64,000 nt of DNA from Penumbrarchaeum sp964445525 (GTDB taxonomy: Archaea; Thermoplasmatota; Penumbrarchaeia; Penumbrarchaeales; Penumbrarchaeaceae). The stretch is from NCBI GenBank assembly GCA_964445525.1, contig CAYULA010000018.1, positions 1 through 64,000 of the forward strand, read 5' to 3'. Shown here one piece after another: positions 25,784-34,169 of this stretch; position 1 is the first letter of the stretch; each line of letters begins with the position of its first letter. The position numbers and the translations under genes are program-made. Under the pieces are notes generated by a model. The model was given only the letters and a program-made list of their open reading frames with translations, was not told the DNA's origin and did no database searches.

Positions 25784-25918
25784 ATGTACAGATGCGGTAG
25801 ATGCGGAGAGAAACTGGTCACCGAGTTCAGCCCAATAGGTATCCAGTGCTCAAAATGCGGTTACAAGATCTTCTACAAGGAAAGACCCAACAGGAAGAAG
25901 GTCCTCACCACAAAGTGA
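25784..25918 (+). CDS. rpoP: RNA polymerase subunit P (Rpo12)
   Basis: The 44-residue protein has the zinc-binding pattern YRCGRCGEKL and IQCSKCGYKIFYKERP typical of Rpo12/RpoP, which sits near the Rpo3-Rpo10 platform. It is among the smallest subunits and its neighbourhood between L37ae and Pcc1 is conserved. Confidence 0.95.
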   Translation: MYRCGRCGEKLVTEFSPIGIQCSKCGYKIFYKERPNRKKVLTTK

Positions 25919-25930
25919 GGGTGGTCCCGC

Positions 25931-26173
25931 ATGGAAGCGGTGGTGGAGTTACGGATGGACCTTCCCGAAGGTGTTTTTGAAAGTATTTCCAGATCCATGA
26001 GGATAGAGTCCAAATCATCCCCGCCCGACGGGACTGTTGAGGTAGGAATTGGAGACCCGAATTCGAATCCTCTCCTAATCATGAGATCATCCGATCTTTC
26101 CACATCCCGGGCAATGCTGAATTCATATCTGGGTTTATTGTCCGTGGCCCTTGGAGCCGCCGGGGAAGGGTAA
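25931..26173 (+). CDS. pcc1: KEOPS complex subunit Pcc1
   Basis: The 80-residue protein has the Pcc1 fold pattern: an N-terminal strand, a helix with a run of small and acidic residues, and the terminal segment STSRAMLNSYLGLLSVAL, which matches the conserved R-A-x-L-N-S-Y-L. Pcc1 is the dimerisation subunit of KEOPS, which makes the t6A base at position 37 of tRNAs decoding ANN codons. The other KEOPS genes are not in the window. Confidence 0.85.
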   Translation: MEAVVELRMDLPEGVFESISRSMRIESKSSPPDGTVEVGIGDPNSNPLLIMRSSDLSTSRAMLNSYLGLLSVALGAAGEG

Positions 26174-26221
26174 AAAGATATTTATCGATCGCGGTAATAG
26201 CACCCGAAAGGTGGTTACCAC

Positions 26222-26566
26222 ATGGCATACCAGTTCCCAAAGGAAATCCAGGAAAAACTTGCGAACTTCGAGCAGCTCAAATCCCAGCTTCAGGCTATCA
26301 TGTCCCAGAAGGGGGAGATAGAAGTCAGGAAGAAGGAGTTAGATTCCTCCATAGATGCTTTGAAGAAGAGAGATGATGGCGATGTGTTCAGAAGGGTGGG
26401 GGATATCCTGATCAAGGTAAAGGACACGGAAACACTGGTAAAGGAACTGGAAGAGGAATCAGAAACCCTTGGAGTCAGGATCCGTTCACTTTCCTCACAG
26501 GAAAAGAATGCAAAAGAGATGTATGAGAAACTTGCAAACGAGATAAACGAGTCCATCAAGGGATGA
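26222..26566 (+). CDS. pfdB: Prefoldin beta subunit
   Basis: The 114-residue protein has two long coiled-coil helices (about 5-45 and 75-112) separated by the short beta hairpin VFRRVGDILIKV. This is the layout of prefoldin beta, which with the alpha subunit forms the hexameric holdase that hands unfolded protein to the thermosome. A TATA-like GATATTTATC lies at about 26177. Confidence 0.95.
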   Translation: MAYQFPKEIQEKLANFEQLKSQLQAIMSQKGEIEVRKKELDSSIDALKKRDDGDVFRRVGDILIKVKDTETLVKELEEESETLGVRIRSLSSQEKNAKEMYEKLANEINESIKG

Positions 26567-27663
26567 ACATGGTTCCCCCTTCAGGACGGCGCCCCGCTCT
26601 TTCCCAGGTGGGATGGACATTTGGAAGGGGTTATCTGCCCTTTCCCGCTGACAGGGAGCTCTTGTGGGAAATCATCTCGGAAATAATGGATCCGGGAGAA
26701 GGGGAGGTCCTCGTTCTTGCTCATCACAATGCCGATCTCGATGCGGTTGCCACCGCCCTTGTAATCAAGTGGACATTTCCCTGGGTCAGGTTGGGAGCCT
26801 TCAAATCCGTCTCCCAGGCCGGGAAGAAGCTTCTGAATTTTTTCAACGAGGAAATGGAGATCAATCCTTCTGTAGATGGAATTTCCCTGATCATAATAGT
26901 GGATTCATCATCCCCACTGCAGGTCATGGAAGGAGAACCGGAGGATTGGCCCAATTTTCGAGTTATTGATCACCATCCAGATCACTCTCACTGGGAAGGC
27001 AATAATTACATAGATGACACCAAAGGGGCATGTGTGGAGATTGCCCTGCAGATGGCGATGCTGACAAACAGTCCCCTGACGAGGGAGATGGCTATGGCCG
27101 GGATAGCGGGTATAGTGGCGGATACGGGAAAATTCAGATTCGCCTCACCCGTGGACCTGGAGGTAACCTCCTTCCTCCTTGGATTATCGGACACCTCGAT
27201 GGAAGATGTTCTTACCGTTATCGAGGGTGAGGATTATTTTGACGTCTCCAAAAAAATTGCCCAGTTAAAGGCTTTGAAGAGGGTCCAGTACAGAAAGATC
27301 GGAGATCAGATTATTGCCGCATCCCGTGTAAACTCCTTCGAAGCTGCTGCGTGCAGAGCCCTCCTGGTTGCCGGTGCCGATGTTTCATTTGTTTCAGCAG
27401 AGAAGAAAAATGAGCTCAGGGTTTCAGCGAGGGCGAAGCCGCATATTCTAAAGATGGGAATCCATCTTGGACAGTTCATGGAGATGGTGGGTGAGAAAAC
27501 CGGTAATCAGGGTGGAGGTCATGACGGAGCAGCGGGGTTGAACGGCAAGGGAAAGCCCTCCGAGGTCTTGAGGATCTGCATGAATGAGATGTGCTCCTTG
27601 CTGGAAGAAAAACTGAATATCGATGGGAAGAAAGGTAAATCCGGAAATGATCCGAAAAAGTGA
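26563..27663 (+). CDS. DHH-family phosphoesterase
   Basis: The 366-residue protein carries the DHH metal-binding motifs HHNADLDAVA, IIVDSS, VIDHHPDHS and ADTGKFRF, and a C-terminal DHHA1-type domain ending GGGHDGAAG. Archaeal members include nanoRNases and RecJ-like nucleases, so RNA or DNA hydrolysis with manganese is likely but the substrate is not fixed. The start overlaps the prefoldin stop (ATGA), which indicates translational coupling. The order Pcc1-prefoldin-DHH recurs in archaea. Confidence 0.92.
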   Translation: MNMVPPSGRRPALSQVGWTFGRGYLPFPADRELLWEIISEIMDPGEGEVLVLAHHNADLDAVATALVIKWTFPWVRLGAFKSVSQAGKKLLNFFNEEMEINPSVDGISLIIIVDSSSPLQVMEGEPEDWPNFRVIDHHPDHSHWEGNNYIDDTKGACVEIALQMAMLTNSPLTREMAMAGIAGIVADTGKFRFASPVDLEVTSFLLGLSDTSMEDVLTVIEGEDYFDVSKKIAQLKALKRVQYRKIGDQIIAASRVNSFEAAACRALLVAGADVSFVSAEKKNELRVSARAKPHILKMGIHLGQFMEMVGEKTGNQGGGHDGAAGLNGKGKPSEVLRICMNEMCSLLEEKLNIDGKKGKSGNDPKK

Positions 27664-27685
27664 TGATCCGTATAATGCAGGCCAA

Positions 27686-28354
27686 TTAACCTGTGCTTGC
27701 CGCAGGATATTTAACCGCAAGTTCAACCGTATCCCCGTCCTGAAGTGAAAGTTCCTCTCTCAGATTGGTGTCTGATATTATCTCCAATGTCCCGACATGG
27801 AGGGTCCTGTTCGGTACCATTACAACCGCTCCGGTACCATTGACTTTGCAGGTATAGCAGAGACAGGAACCGAAGGTTCTCTCTCCCGAGCGAAAACCTT
27901 TGATTTCCATGCCCGGTCCCCTCCTCAACAGGTCCACAAGCGGTGAGTCTTTTCTCGAGAGCCTGACATTCAGGGTTCCGGGAAAAGGATTCATGGAGAA
28001 AAGCTCTTTCAATTGATCTATGTAACCTTCCTGTGATAGATAATAAGCTCCCTCGCCCAGACCTGTGTTGATCGTTCCCTGAACGATTATCTCCCTTTCC
28101 TCATCGAATAGGCCCCTGAACTCCTGATAAAGGCTTTTGAGCTTCTCTAATCCATCACTGGTTATCCTTATGCTGGAACCTGCTCTTTTTTGAGTCCTGT
28201 CAATTAATCCCCTCTCTTCCAGTCTTCTGAGATAAATGGAAGCCGATTGCTGGCTTGAATCGATGAGCTCCCCGATCCTTTTGGTTGTTATGGTCACATA
28301 CTTTTCCATGGCTCCGAGGCGCGCCAGCTTGAGAAGGAGTATGTCATCGTCCAT
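27686..28354 (-). CDS. ribK: CTP-dependent riboflavin kinase with N-terminal winged helix
   Basis: The 222-residue protein has a winged-helix domain (about 1-75; TKRIGELIDSSQQSASIYLRRLE) fused to the archaeal RibK barrel (about 95-215), with GTINTGLGEGAYYLSQEGY and NPFPGTLNVRL, the CTP/riboflavin site pattern. It makes FMN using CTP. The fused DNA-binding domain suggests feedback control of flavin genes, as proposed for other fusions of this kind. Its start overlaps the DUF99 gene by 11 bases. Confidence 0.93.
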   Translation of the reverse strand: MDDDILLLKLARLGAMEKYVTITTKRIGELIDSSQQSASIYLRRLEERGLIDRTQKRAGSSIRITSDGLEKLKSLYQEFRGLFDEEREIIVQGTINTGLGEGAYYLSQEGYIDQLKELFSMNPFPGTLNVRLSRKDSPLVDLLRRGPGMEIKGFRSGERTFGSCLCYTCKVNGTGAVVMVPNRTLHVGTLEIISDTNLREELSLQDGDTVELAVKYPAASTG

Positions 28355-28934
28355 TTATTTCACCACGATTCTTGAATATTGCACCGGCTGCCAAATGGGA
28401 AATACGGATCGGTTCGGGAGTTCTTCCCCTTTTGGTTATTTTTCTCACCAACCATTCGGCTCTTTTTTTTGTTATTCCTTCGTATCTTATGTGGCAGATC
28501 CCATCATCCAATTCAATTCTCTCGGGGGTCCAATTTTTGATCAATTCCAATCTGTACTCCCAATCATCGAAATTGTGTTCGAGGGCCTTTTTCACGGAAG
28601 GAGTGTCCGGTTCTTCATCAGAACAGGTCAGGACCGGAACGCCGCATGCTGAATTCAGTTGTTTTAGGTCCAGTACATTGAATCCCGCCAGACAGGCTCC
28701 ATCTGAAAGAATGGCCATGATCTGCGTCCCGAACCTGGAACTGTTCAGGGTATGTGAGATGATCTCCGATGAATCGCTTCCATCGGTTTCGATATATGCG
28801 GAAAGGAATCCCTCTATGTAGCCATCCAGTCTCATAATGGTAATTACTATGGGGGTCTTCTCGGATTTCCTCATGTAAGGGCCATCGTCAATGCCCGCGA
28901 CCCTGGCCTGACTTTTCATGGGCCATTTCGCCAT
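28344..28934 (-). CDS. DUF99 family protein
   Basis: The 196-residue protein matches DUF99, whose fold is thought to resemble endonuclease V. Conserved stretches are AGIDDGPY near residue 13, ILSDGACLAGFNVLDL and GVPVLTCS, and the acidic residues D16-D17 and D98 could bind metal. Its biochemical role is unknown. It lies in the L10e-Pth2-ribK transcript. Confidence 0.85.
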   Translation of the reverse strand: MAKWPMKSQARVAGIDDGPYMRKSEKTPIVITIMRLDGYIEGFLSAYIETDGSDSSEIISHTLNSSRFGTQIMAILSDGACLAGFNVLDLKQLNSACGVPVLTCSDEEPDTPSVKKALEHNFDDWEYRLELIKNWTPERIELDDGICHIRYEGITKKRAEWLVRKITKRGRTPEPIRISHLAAGAIFKNRGEINGR

Positions 28935-28943
28935 AAATATCCC

Positions 28944-29315
28944 TCACAACAGTGGAAGCGAGCCCGTTACCTTGTCGATTTCCGGATTCGGTCCAGGTCC
29001 TATCCCCAGGCAGGTAACCGTACCAGGTTCCACTTCCGTCATGCCCGCATCCTGGATAAGAGAGGTTTCCAGGTTTAGTGTTTCTGCAATGGCCTTGAGT
29101 TCATGTAATTCGGAGAGGTTTTCGCACTTTACAACCACTTTCTTCTGCCCCTCCCTGTACCAGGCTTTGAACCACCTGTCATTGTTCTTCTTGCTGGAAA
29201 GGGCGCAGTTGACAGCGGCATGTGCCACCTGGACTGCCAACTTTCCCGGTGTCATCTTAATATCCTTTCTTATTACAACCACCAGTTTATTGTTGAAAGT
29301 CTCCCTTGCCATCAT
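28944..29315 (-). CDS. pth2: Peptidyl-tRNA hydrolase, Pth2 type
   Basis: The 123-residue protein has the Pth2 signature KLVVVIRKDIKMTPGKLAVQVAHAA near the N terminus and the C-terminal motif T-C-L-G-I-G-P-G-P. It frees tRNA from peptidyl-tRNA dropped by ribosomes. Its ATG overlaps the stop of the upstream gene (ATGA). Confidence 0.96.
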   Translation of the reverse strand: MMARETFNNKLVVVIRKDIKMTPGKLAVQVAHAAVNCALSSKKNNDRWFKAWYREGQKKVVVKCENLSELHELKAIAETLNLETSLIQDAGMTEVEPGTVTCLGIGPGPNPEIDKVTGSLPLL

Positions 29316-29602
29316 GCCTCACTCCAAAGTGGATCCAGTTCCTTCTTCTTCCATCCCTCTCCTTTTTTTCTTGCCCTTTCCCAGTCAATCTTGGTGATGG
29401 CCCTCAGTATCCTTCCATCGAGTTTGAATGACTTGAGGGGGGCTTTGAAGAAATCGGGTCCGTCCTTGATGACGATTTGATCCCCTTCGACACCTATGGT
29501 CTCGCCTCTCCGCTTATCTTTTCTGTCTTTGACAAAAAGAGAAAGATATTCATCTTTGGGATCCTCGGTTACCATCTTGCGGCTCTTCTTTCCCCTGGCC
29601 AT
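29312..29602 (-). CDS. Conserved small basic protein of unknown function
   Basis: The 96-residue protein is rich in Lys, Arg and Asp. Its middle (EYLSLFVKDRKDK, GVEGDQIVIKDG) looks like a small beta barrel and the end is a helix (WERARKKGEGWKKKELDPLW). A reliable family name is not recalled. It sits between L10e and Pth2, whose start it overlaps, so a role near the ribosome is plausible but unproven. Confidence 0.78.
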   Translation of the reverse strand: MARGKKSRKMVTEDPKDEYLSLFVKDRKDKRRGETIGVEGDQIVIKDGPDFFKAPLKSFKLDGRILRAITKIDWERARKKGEGWKKKELDPLWSEA

Positions 29603-29638
29603 GGAGGTGGAGGGAGGTATCCGATTAAAACCGTTTCC

Positions 29639-30139
29639 TCACTCTTTTTTCCTAATGTATACGGGGGAGGGAAGTTTCTGCGACGCCTTCTTCAATGCCA
29701 TCTTGGCCTGAAGCTCCATCTGTTTGGGAATCTGTATGGTCATGACCTCCTGTCCGGCCTTGACCCTGGCAGCCGTTCCCACGTTTTTTCCGAATGATTT
29801 CCTCATACCCTGGGATACCCTGTCAGCTCCAGCTCCGGTTGCCTGCTTGTTCTCCCTGAGAATGTGGTGAGGATACACCCTTACGATCAGCTTGTAGTTC
29901 TGCGCACCGGCTCGCTTGGAGATGTACTTGTTTGCCGCGATACGAGCCGCCTCCAGGGCAGTGTGTCTAATCTGGCACTGTTCCTTCACAACCAGATTGT
30001 AGGTGCTAGGGAAGTCAATTTGCCTGTTACCGCTCACGAACTGCTGGATCCTGGGAACCGGAATTCCACCTGTATAATCCTTTCTGGTGAATGCCTGTCC
30101 CCTAATCTGGCGGTACATTCTGTTGGGCTTTCTTGCCAT
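29639..30139 (-). CDS. rpl10e: 50S ribosomal protein L10e (uL16)
   Basis: The 166-residue protein matches archaeal L10e/uL16, which sits near the peptidyl-transferase centre and the tRNA elbow: MARKPNRMYRQIRGQAFTRK at the start, then KEQCQIRHTALEAARIAANKY and YPHHILRENKQATGAGADR. It heads an operon with Pth2, DUF99 and ribK. A TATA box faces it at about 30202-30210. Confidence 0.97.
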   Translation of the reverse strand: MARKPNRMYRQIRGQAFTRKDYTGGIPVPRIQQFVSGNRQIDFPSTYNLVVKEQCQIRHTALEAARIAANKYISKRAGAQNYKLIVRVYPHHILRENKQATGAGADRVSQGMRKSFGKNVGTAARVKAGQEVMTIQIPKQMELQAKMALKKASQKLPSPVYIRKKE

Positions 30140-30201
30140 TTATTTCACCTTCTGTCAGGTTGTGAGGGCCATGCCTCGGTGCCGCCCACTAAGAAAGAGG
30201 T

Positions 30202-30210
30202 CATATATAA
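30202..30210 (-). promoter_or_regulatory. TATA box for the L10e operon
   Basis: Read on the minus strand the sequence is TTATATATG. It lies 63-71 bases before the L10e start and is part of a divergent promoter region with the element at 30287. Confidence 0.5.
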
Positions 30211-30286
30211 CTGTAATCATGGGATATGAAGAAAGATTCCATGATGAACTTTGGAGCCGGCAATTATCACCCCATTGTGCATTGCG

Positions 30287-30296
30287 TTTAAATAAT
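30287..30296 (+). promoter_or_regulatory. TATA box for arginine decarboxylase
   Basis: TTTAAATAAT is centred about 28 bases before the ATG at 30320, giving a nearly leaderless transcript. Confidence 0.55.
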
Positions 30297-30319
30297 TAGG
30301 TGATATCTAATAGATCATT

Positions 30320-30886
30320 ATGGACAATATTGAAGCAATCAGGCCCAAGACATTATTCATGACCACGGGAATCGGACGCCACAGGGAGAAACTGGCGAGT
30401 TTCGAGCTTGCCTTGAGAAATGCCGGTATTGAGAAGTTCAACCTGGTCAATGTATCTTCTATATATCCTCCGGATGCGGCGATCATTGACCGTCAGGAGG
30501 GTTTGGAAGATCTTCAACCGGGACAGATAGTCTTCTGTGTGATGGCCAAAGCACAATCCAACGAGCCCGGGAGGAGATTGGCGGCATCCATCGGTGTGGC
30601 CATACCCCAGATTCCAAGCATGTACGGGTACCTTTCCGAGCATCATTCATACGGGCAGCAAGCCAAGGATGCGGGTGATTACGCAGAGGACCTCGCAGCT
30701 GAGATGCTGGCTTCTACCCTTGGAATACCATTTGACATAGATTCCGATTATGATGAGAAGAGGGATATATTCAGGATGGATGGAAGGATAGTGAACACCA
30801 GGAATTTTACATCCTTCACGCAGGTGGATGACAAGGGACGATGGACAACCTGCGTGGCAGCAGCCGTCTTTGTACCCAAAAGGTGA
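30320..30886 (+). CDS. pdaD: Pyruvoyl-dependent arginine decarboxylase
   Basis: The 188-residue proenzyme converts arginine to agmatine. Self-cleavage is expected between Ser46 and Ser47 in NVSSIYPP, making a pyruvoyl group from Ser47, and the FVMAK-like FCVMAKAQSNEPG segment matches the family. Agmatine feeds putrescine and spermidine synthesis. The next gene, deoxyhypusine synthase, consumes spermidine and starts 5 bases downstream, so the two steps are coexpressed. Confidence 0.95.
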   Translation: MDNIEAIRPKTLFMTTGIGRHREKLASFELALRNAGIEKFNLVNVSSIYPPDAAIIDRQEGLEDLQPGQIVFCVMAKAQSNEPGRRLAASIGVAIPQIPSMYGYLSEHHSYGQQAKDAGDYAEDLAAEMLASTLGIPFDIDSDYDEKRDIFRMDGRIVNTRNFTSFTQVDDKGRWTTCVAAAVFVPKR

Positions 30887-30891
30887 TTGGA

Positions 30892-31956
30892 ATGGATAGG
30901 TCCAAATCCACGCGCGAGGAGCTGTTGAAGACACCGATAAGGATGCTCGACCTGTCAGAGAGCAGATCCCTTGGTGATCTGGTGGAACAGTTTTCGGGTA
31001 CCTCCTTCCAGGCCAGGAGAATGTCCGAATGCGTGAGGATCTACAGAAATATGACAGATGTTGACCGGTCCCATACCATCTTCCTTGGTCTTGCAGGATC
31101 CATAATAGCGGCCGGATTGAGAAAGGTCGTGAGGGATTTGATAGAGTTCCGTTTGGTAGATGTGATATGTACTACAGGCGCTGTAGTCTATCAGGACTAT
31201 TATCAGTCCATGGGATACAAACATTACAAAGGGGTCGTCGAATCCGATGATGTGCTCTTACATGAATACATGATCGACAGGATCTACGATACCTACGTGG
31301 ATGAGGAGAAGTTCAGGGAAACCGATGTCTCAATCGGGAAATTGCTTGAATCACTGGGCGGAGGAAGGTATTCCACCAGGGAATTCCTCTCAATACTGGG
31401 GGAACGCTGCAAGGATGACGAAGAATCCATACTGGGTGCGGCTTTCAGGCAAGGTGTACCTGTGTACTGTCCCGCCATTGCGGACTCTTCCATCGGCATA
31501 GGTCTTTCCACCTCCTATGAAAGACAGAGAAGATCAGGTATTGAGGAGAATGACATCTTCGTTCTGGATACCATTAGGGACAATTACGAGATGGCGCAGA
31601 TCATGCATTCCTCCAAAGCTACAGGGGCGGTATATCTTGGCGGGGGTGTCCCCAAGAACTACATCAACGACGCTGTGGTAATGTCGGACATGATCTTTGG
31701 TGATCAGAAGGGACACGAATATGCCATCCAGATGACAATGGACAGACCGGATTGGGGCGGTCTTTCTGGATCCACCTTGGGAGAAGCCCAGTCATGGGGA
31801 AAGATAGATGCAGAGGCAACTCACCAGACAGTTCACGTGGAACTTTCCGTATCACTGCCACTCATAGCTGGTGCGGTAATGGAAGCTAGGAATTGGTCGA
31901 AGAGGAGGGGTCCGAAATTTATCTGGAAGGGTGATCTTCTCGAGGAGATCCAGTAA
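30892..31956 (+). CDS. dys: Deoxyhypusine synthase
   Basis: The 354-residue protein transfers the aminobutyl group of spermidine to a lysine of aIF5A, the first step of hypusine or deoxyhypusine formation. Visible motifs are FLGLAGSIIAAGLR, VICTTGAVVYQD (NAD site), YLGGGVPKN and EAQSWGKID, whose Lys is the catalytic residue. The ATG at 30892 follows AAGGTGA; an open frame upstream overlaps the decarboxylase. Confidence 0.95.
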   Translation: MDRSKSTREELLKTPIRMLDLSESRSLGDLVEQFSGTSFQARRMSECVRIYRNMTDVDRSHTIFLGLAGSIIAAGLRKVVRDLIEFRLVDVICTTGAVVYQDYYQSMGYKHYKGVVESDDVLLHEYMIDRIYDTYVDEEKFRETDVSIGKLLESLGGGRYSTREFLSILGERCKDDEESILGAAFRQGVPVYCPAIADSSIGIGLSTSYERQRRSGIEENDIFVLDTIRDNYEMAQIMHSSKATGAVYLGGGVPKNYINDAVVMSDMIFGDQKGHEYAIQMTMDRPDWGGLSGSTLGEAQSWGKIDAEATHQTVHVELSVSLPLIAGAVMEARNWSKRRGPKFIWKGDLLEEIQ

Positions 31957-32028
31957 TCCAGATATCGGATTTCGTGCATGATAATCATTATAAAGGAGTA
32001 GTAGTTTAACCTCCTCCCCTATGCTATC

Positions 32029-32038
32029 TATTTAAATA
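32029..32038 (+). promoter_or_regulatory. TATA box for the rpoE' operon
   Basis: The palindromic TATTTAAATA lies 53-62 bases before the rpoE' start, with a GAGGTGG ribosome site next to the ATG. Confidence 0.5.
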
Positions 32039-32090
32039 CAGGTAGTATATCCCGCCGTGGGAAACCCCTATCCGGCAGAGGTGGAAACCA

Positions 32091-32684
32091 ATGTACAAGA
32101 TGATCAAGCGCGAGGATGTCATACGCATTCCCCCTCACTATCTGGGACAGGACCTGGATATAGTCTCTGACTACCTGACCAGGAGGAATTTCGAGGGAAG
32201 GATGGACAACCTCAACCGCCTTGTTATAGAGGCTACTGACGTGGGAAGGATAGGTGAAGGAAGAATAGTCCACGGTGACGGAGCCATCTTTCAGAGGGTT
32301 TCATTCAAAGCCCTTGTATTTCAACCTCTTCTCCATGAGGTCGTGGAGGGGAATATAGTTGAGATACTGAAGTTCGGTGCTTTCGTGAGATTCGGACCTC
32401 TTGACGGGCTTGTTCACATCTCACAGGTCATGGACGACCACATTGATGTGGATCTTGGGAACATGAGACTTGTCGGTAAAGAGACCAAGAGAGATCTTAA
32501 GGTCGGAGACAGGGTCAGAGCGAGGATCGTCTCGATGTCCATGAACGAGAGGTCCCCCAGGGAATCCAGAATAGGCCTGACCATGAGACAGGCGGGACTG
32601 GGAAAGACTGATTGGCTCGAGGAAGAGTATGCGGAGAGGCACCACGTGGAAGAGGAGCCCTCCAAAAAGAAGAAAAAGAAGTGA
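32091..32684 (+). CDS. rpoE1: RNA polymerase subunit E' (Rpo7)
   Basis: The 197-residue protein is the Rpo7 half of the stalk. It has an N-terminal RNP-like domain and an S1 domain at about 82-165 (VVEGNIVEILKFGAFVRFGPLDGLVHISQV). The C-terminal basic run KKKKKK is an extension. The stalk binds emerging RNA and helps promoter opening. Confidence 0.96.
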   Translation: MYKMIKREDVIRIPPHYLGQDLDIVSDYLTRRNFEGRMDNLNRLVIEATDVGRIGEGRIVHGDGAIFQRVSFKALVFQPLLHEVVEGNIVEILKFGAFVRFGPLDGLVHISQVMDDHIDVDLGNMRLVGKETKRDLKVGDRVRARIVSMSMNERSPRESRIGLTMRQAGLGKTDWLEEEYAERHHVEEEPSKKKKKK

Positions 32685-32689
32685 TCCCG

Positions 32690-32869
32690 ATGATGCTGGC
32701 TTGCAAGAAATGTATGTTCCTTACCGACCAGGAAAAATGCCCCCTCTGCGATGGAGAGCTCTCCAAGGAATGGCAGGGGATGATAGTCATCCTGGATTGG
32801 GAATCTTCCGAAGTGGCAGCACATATGGGAATAAGGGCAAATGGAAAATATGCCCTGAAGGTAAGGTGA
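32690..32869 (+). CDS. spt4: Transcription elongation factor Spt4 (RpoE'')
   Basis: The 59-residue zinc protein has the pattern ACKKC, 10 residues, CPLCDG, then a WQGMIVILDWESS strand, as in archaeal Spt4. It binds Spt5 to form a processivity factor. The ATG at 32690, or the next one at 32693, is the start. Confidence 0.94.
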   Translation: MMLACKKCMFLTDQEKCPLCDGELSKEWQGMIVILDWESSEVAAHMGIRANGKYALKVR

Positions 32870-32877
32870 AATCACAG

Positions 32878-33396
32878 ATGTTGTTCAGGCTAACGGACCA
32901 CCTCAGAGTGGTTCTCAAGGACCCGCTTGGGGAACTTGTCCCCAACGAGGAGAGGACCAGGTCCAATCTGGACGATCTGGTGTCATCCCCTCTGGTCCTT
33001 GTGGGCGATGTAACCGCATCCGTGATGACCAAGATGGGATACGATGCGTCCCTCATTCTCGTTGATAACCATACAAAGAGGGGTAAGGAGATACCAACCC
33101 TCACTGTCAAACCCTCAAGGATAATGGAAGTCGAGAACCCGGCGGGTATGATAGGCGGAGAACTCTTCGAGACTCTCGAGGAAGCTGTCAGATCGATTGT
33201 GACCGAGGACCTGGAAGGTCCCATCATGATAGAGGTTGACGGGGAGGAGGACCTCTCCACACTTGTTGCGATCAAGCTAATGCCGAACGGATCCACTGTT
33301 GTTTACGGCCAGCCCGATGCAGGTTTGGTTGTGGTCAGAGTGGATGGTGAGATAAAGAAAAAGGTCGAGGATATGCTCCAAGAAATGGAGGTTTGA
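32878..33396 (+). CDS. GTP-dependent dephospho-CoA kinase (DUF359 family)
   Basis: The 172-residue protein belongs to DUF359, shown in Thermococcus to phosphorylate dephospho-CoA with GTP as the last step of CoA synthesis. Family marks are KDPLGELV near the N terminus, LVLVGDVTASVM, ILVDNHTKRG, NPAGMI and VDGEEDLSTLVAIKLMPNGS, VVYGQPDAGLV. The ATG at 32878 follows AAGGTGA; a GTG 12 bases earlier is possible. Confidence 0.92.
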   Translation: MLFRLTDHLRVVLKDPLGELVPNEERTRSNLDDLVSSPLVLVGDVTASVMTKMGYDASLILVDNHTKRGKEIPTLTVKPSRIMEVENPAGMIGGELFETLEEAVRSIVTEDLEGPIMIEVDGEEDLSTLVAIKLMPNGSTVVYGQPDAGLVVVRVDGEIKKKVEDMLQEMEV

Positions 33397-33400
33397 TCCC

Positions 33401-33709
33401 ATGGAGATTGAAGTCACCGAGAAACACGATAACCTTCTTCTGGAAAGGACCGAAGTAAGGTTGGTTGCCAAACACCCGAAAGAAGCCACTCCCAAGAGGA
33501 AGGAACTCAAGGATGCGATCATGGAATCCCTGGATGTCAAGAAAGGGGTCCTCGTGATCGATTCCATGAATTCAGAGTTCGGCAAGAACCAGACAGAGGT
33601 ATTCCTCAAGGTCTATGCAAATGCCGACAAAGCAAGGGCCGTGGAGAACGAGCATATCCTGAAGAGGAATGGCCTGTATCAGGAAAAGAAGAAGGAAGAG
33701 GGATCCTGA
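33401..33709 (+). CDS. rps24e: 30S ribosomal protein S24e
   Basis: The 102-residue protein has the eS24 fold pattern with RTEVRLVAKHPKEATPKRKEL and VLVIDSMNSEFGKNQTEVFLKVY. It starts 4 bases after the upstream stop. The rpoE'-spt4-DUF359-S24e-S27ae order is conserved in euryarchaea. Confidence 0.95.
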   Translation: MEIEVTEKHDNLLLERTEVRLVAKHPKEATPKRKELKDAIMESLDVKKGVLVIDSMNSEFGKNQTEVFLKVYANADKARAVENEHILKRNGLYQEKKKEEGS

Positions 33710-33718
33710 GGTGATATC

Positions 33719-33871
33719 ATGAGAAACAACGAGCTATACGAGATCAAGGGAGACAAGCTCGAAAGAAAGAGGAAGTTCTGTCCCAAGTGCGAGGGAGCTT
33801 TTCTTGCCCAGCACAAGGACAGGCTCCATTGCGGCAGATGCGGTTATACCGAGATGATCAAAAAGGAATGA
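33719..33871 (+). CDS. rps27ae: 30S ribosomal protein S27ae
   Basis: The gene encodes 50 residues with the zinc ribbon FCPKCEGAFLAQHKDRLHC and GRCGYTE. It matches archaeal eS31/S27ae. It has GAGGTGA upstream and closes the housekeeping operon. Its stop faces the last gene of the defence island across 4 bases. Confidence 0.95.
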   Translation: MRNNELYEIKGDKLERKRKFCPKCEGAFLAQHKDRLHCGRCGYTEMIKKE

Positions 33872-33875
33872 GCCT

Positions 33876-34169
33876 CTACTGGGATTCTATCCTTCCAGCC
33901 TCATTTGCGTCTTTCAATGTTTGAAGTAGTGTTTCACCAAGTCTTTTTGCCGCAACATGGGATAGGTAGATCCGGGTTGTTTTTGCCATGGTCCCGTTTT
34001 CACTGGGTATGCCGGGTAACTGGAGGAAATCTACCTGAACATCCCGCTGATTTACCTGGATGTATGCTACATTCGAATAATGTACGTGGTCCACATCCAG
34101 CTGGATATTATCAGGGTCCACCTTGAAAAGTCTGCTTATGTCTATTGTAATTATTCCTTTTTCTTCCAT
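33876..34169 (-). CDS. DUF3467 family protein
   Basis: The 97-residue protein matches DUF3467: a D-H-V-H-Y-S-N-V-A-Y-I strand region, VQVDFLQLPG, and TRIYLSHVAAKRLGETLLQTL. The family is small, of unknown biochemistry, and often encoded beside helix-turn-helix proteins, as here. It starts directly after the upstream stop with GGAG in that gene's end. It is the last gene of the island transcript. Confidence 0.82.
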   Translation of the reverse strand: MEEKGIITIDISRLFKVDPDNIQLDVDHVHYSNVAYIQVNQRDVQVDFLQLPGIPSENGTMAKTTRIYLSHVAAKRLGETLLQTLKDANEAGRIESQ

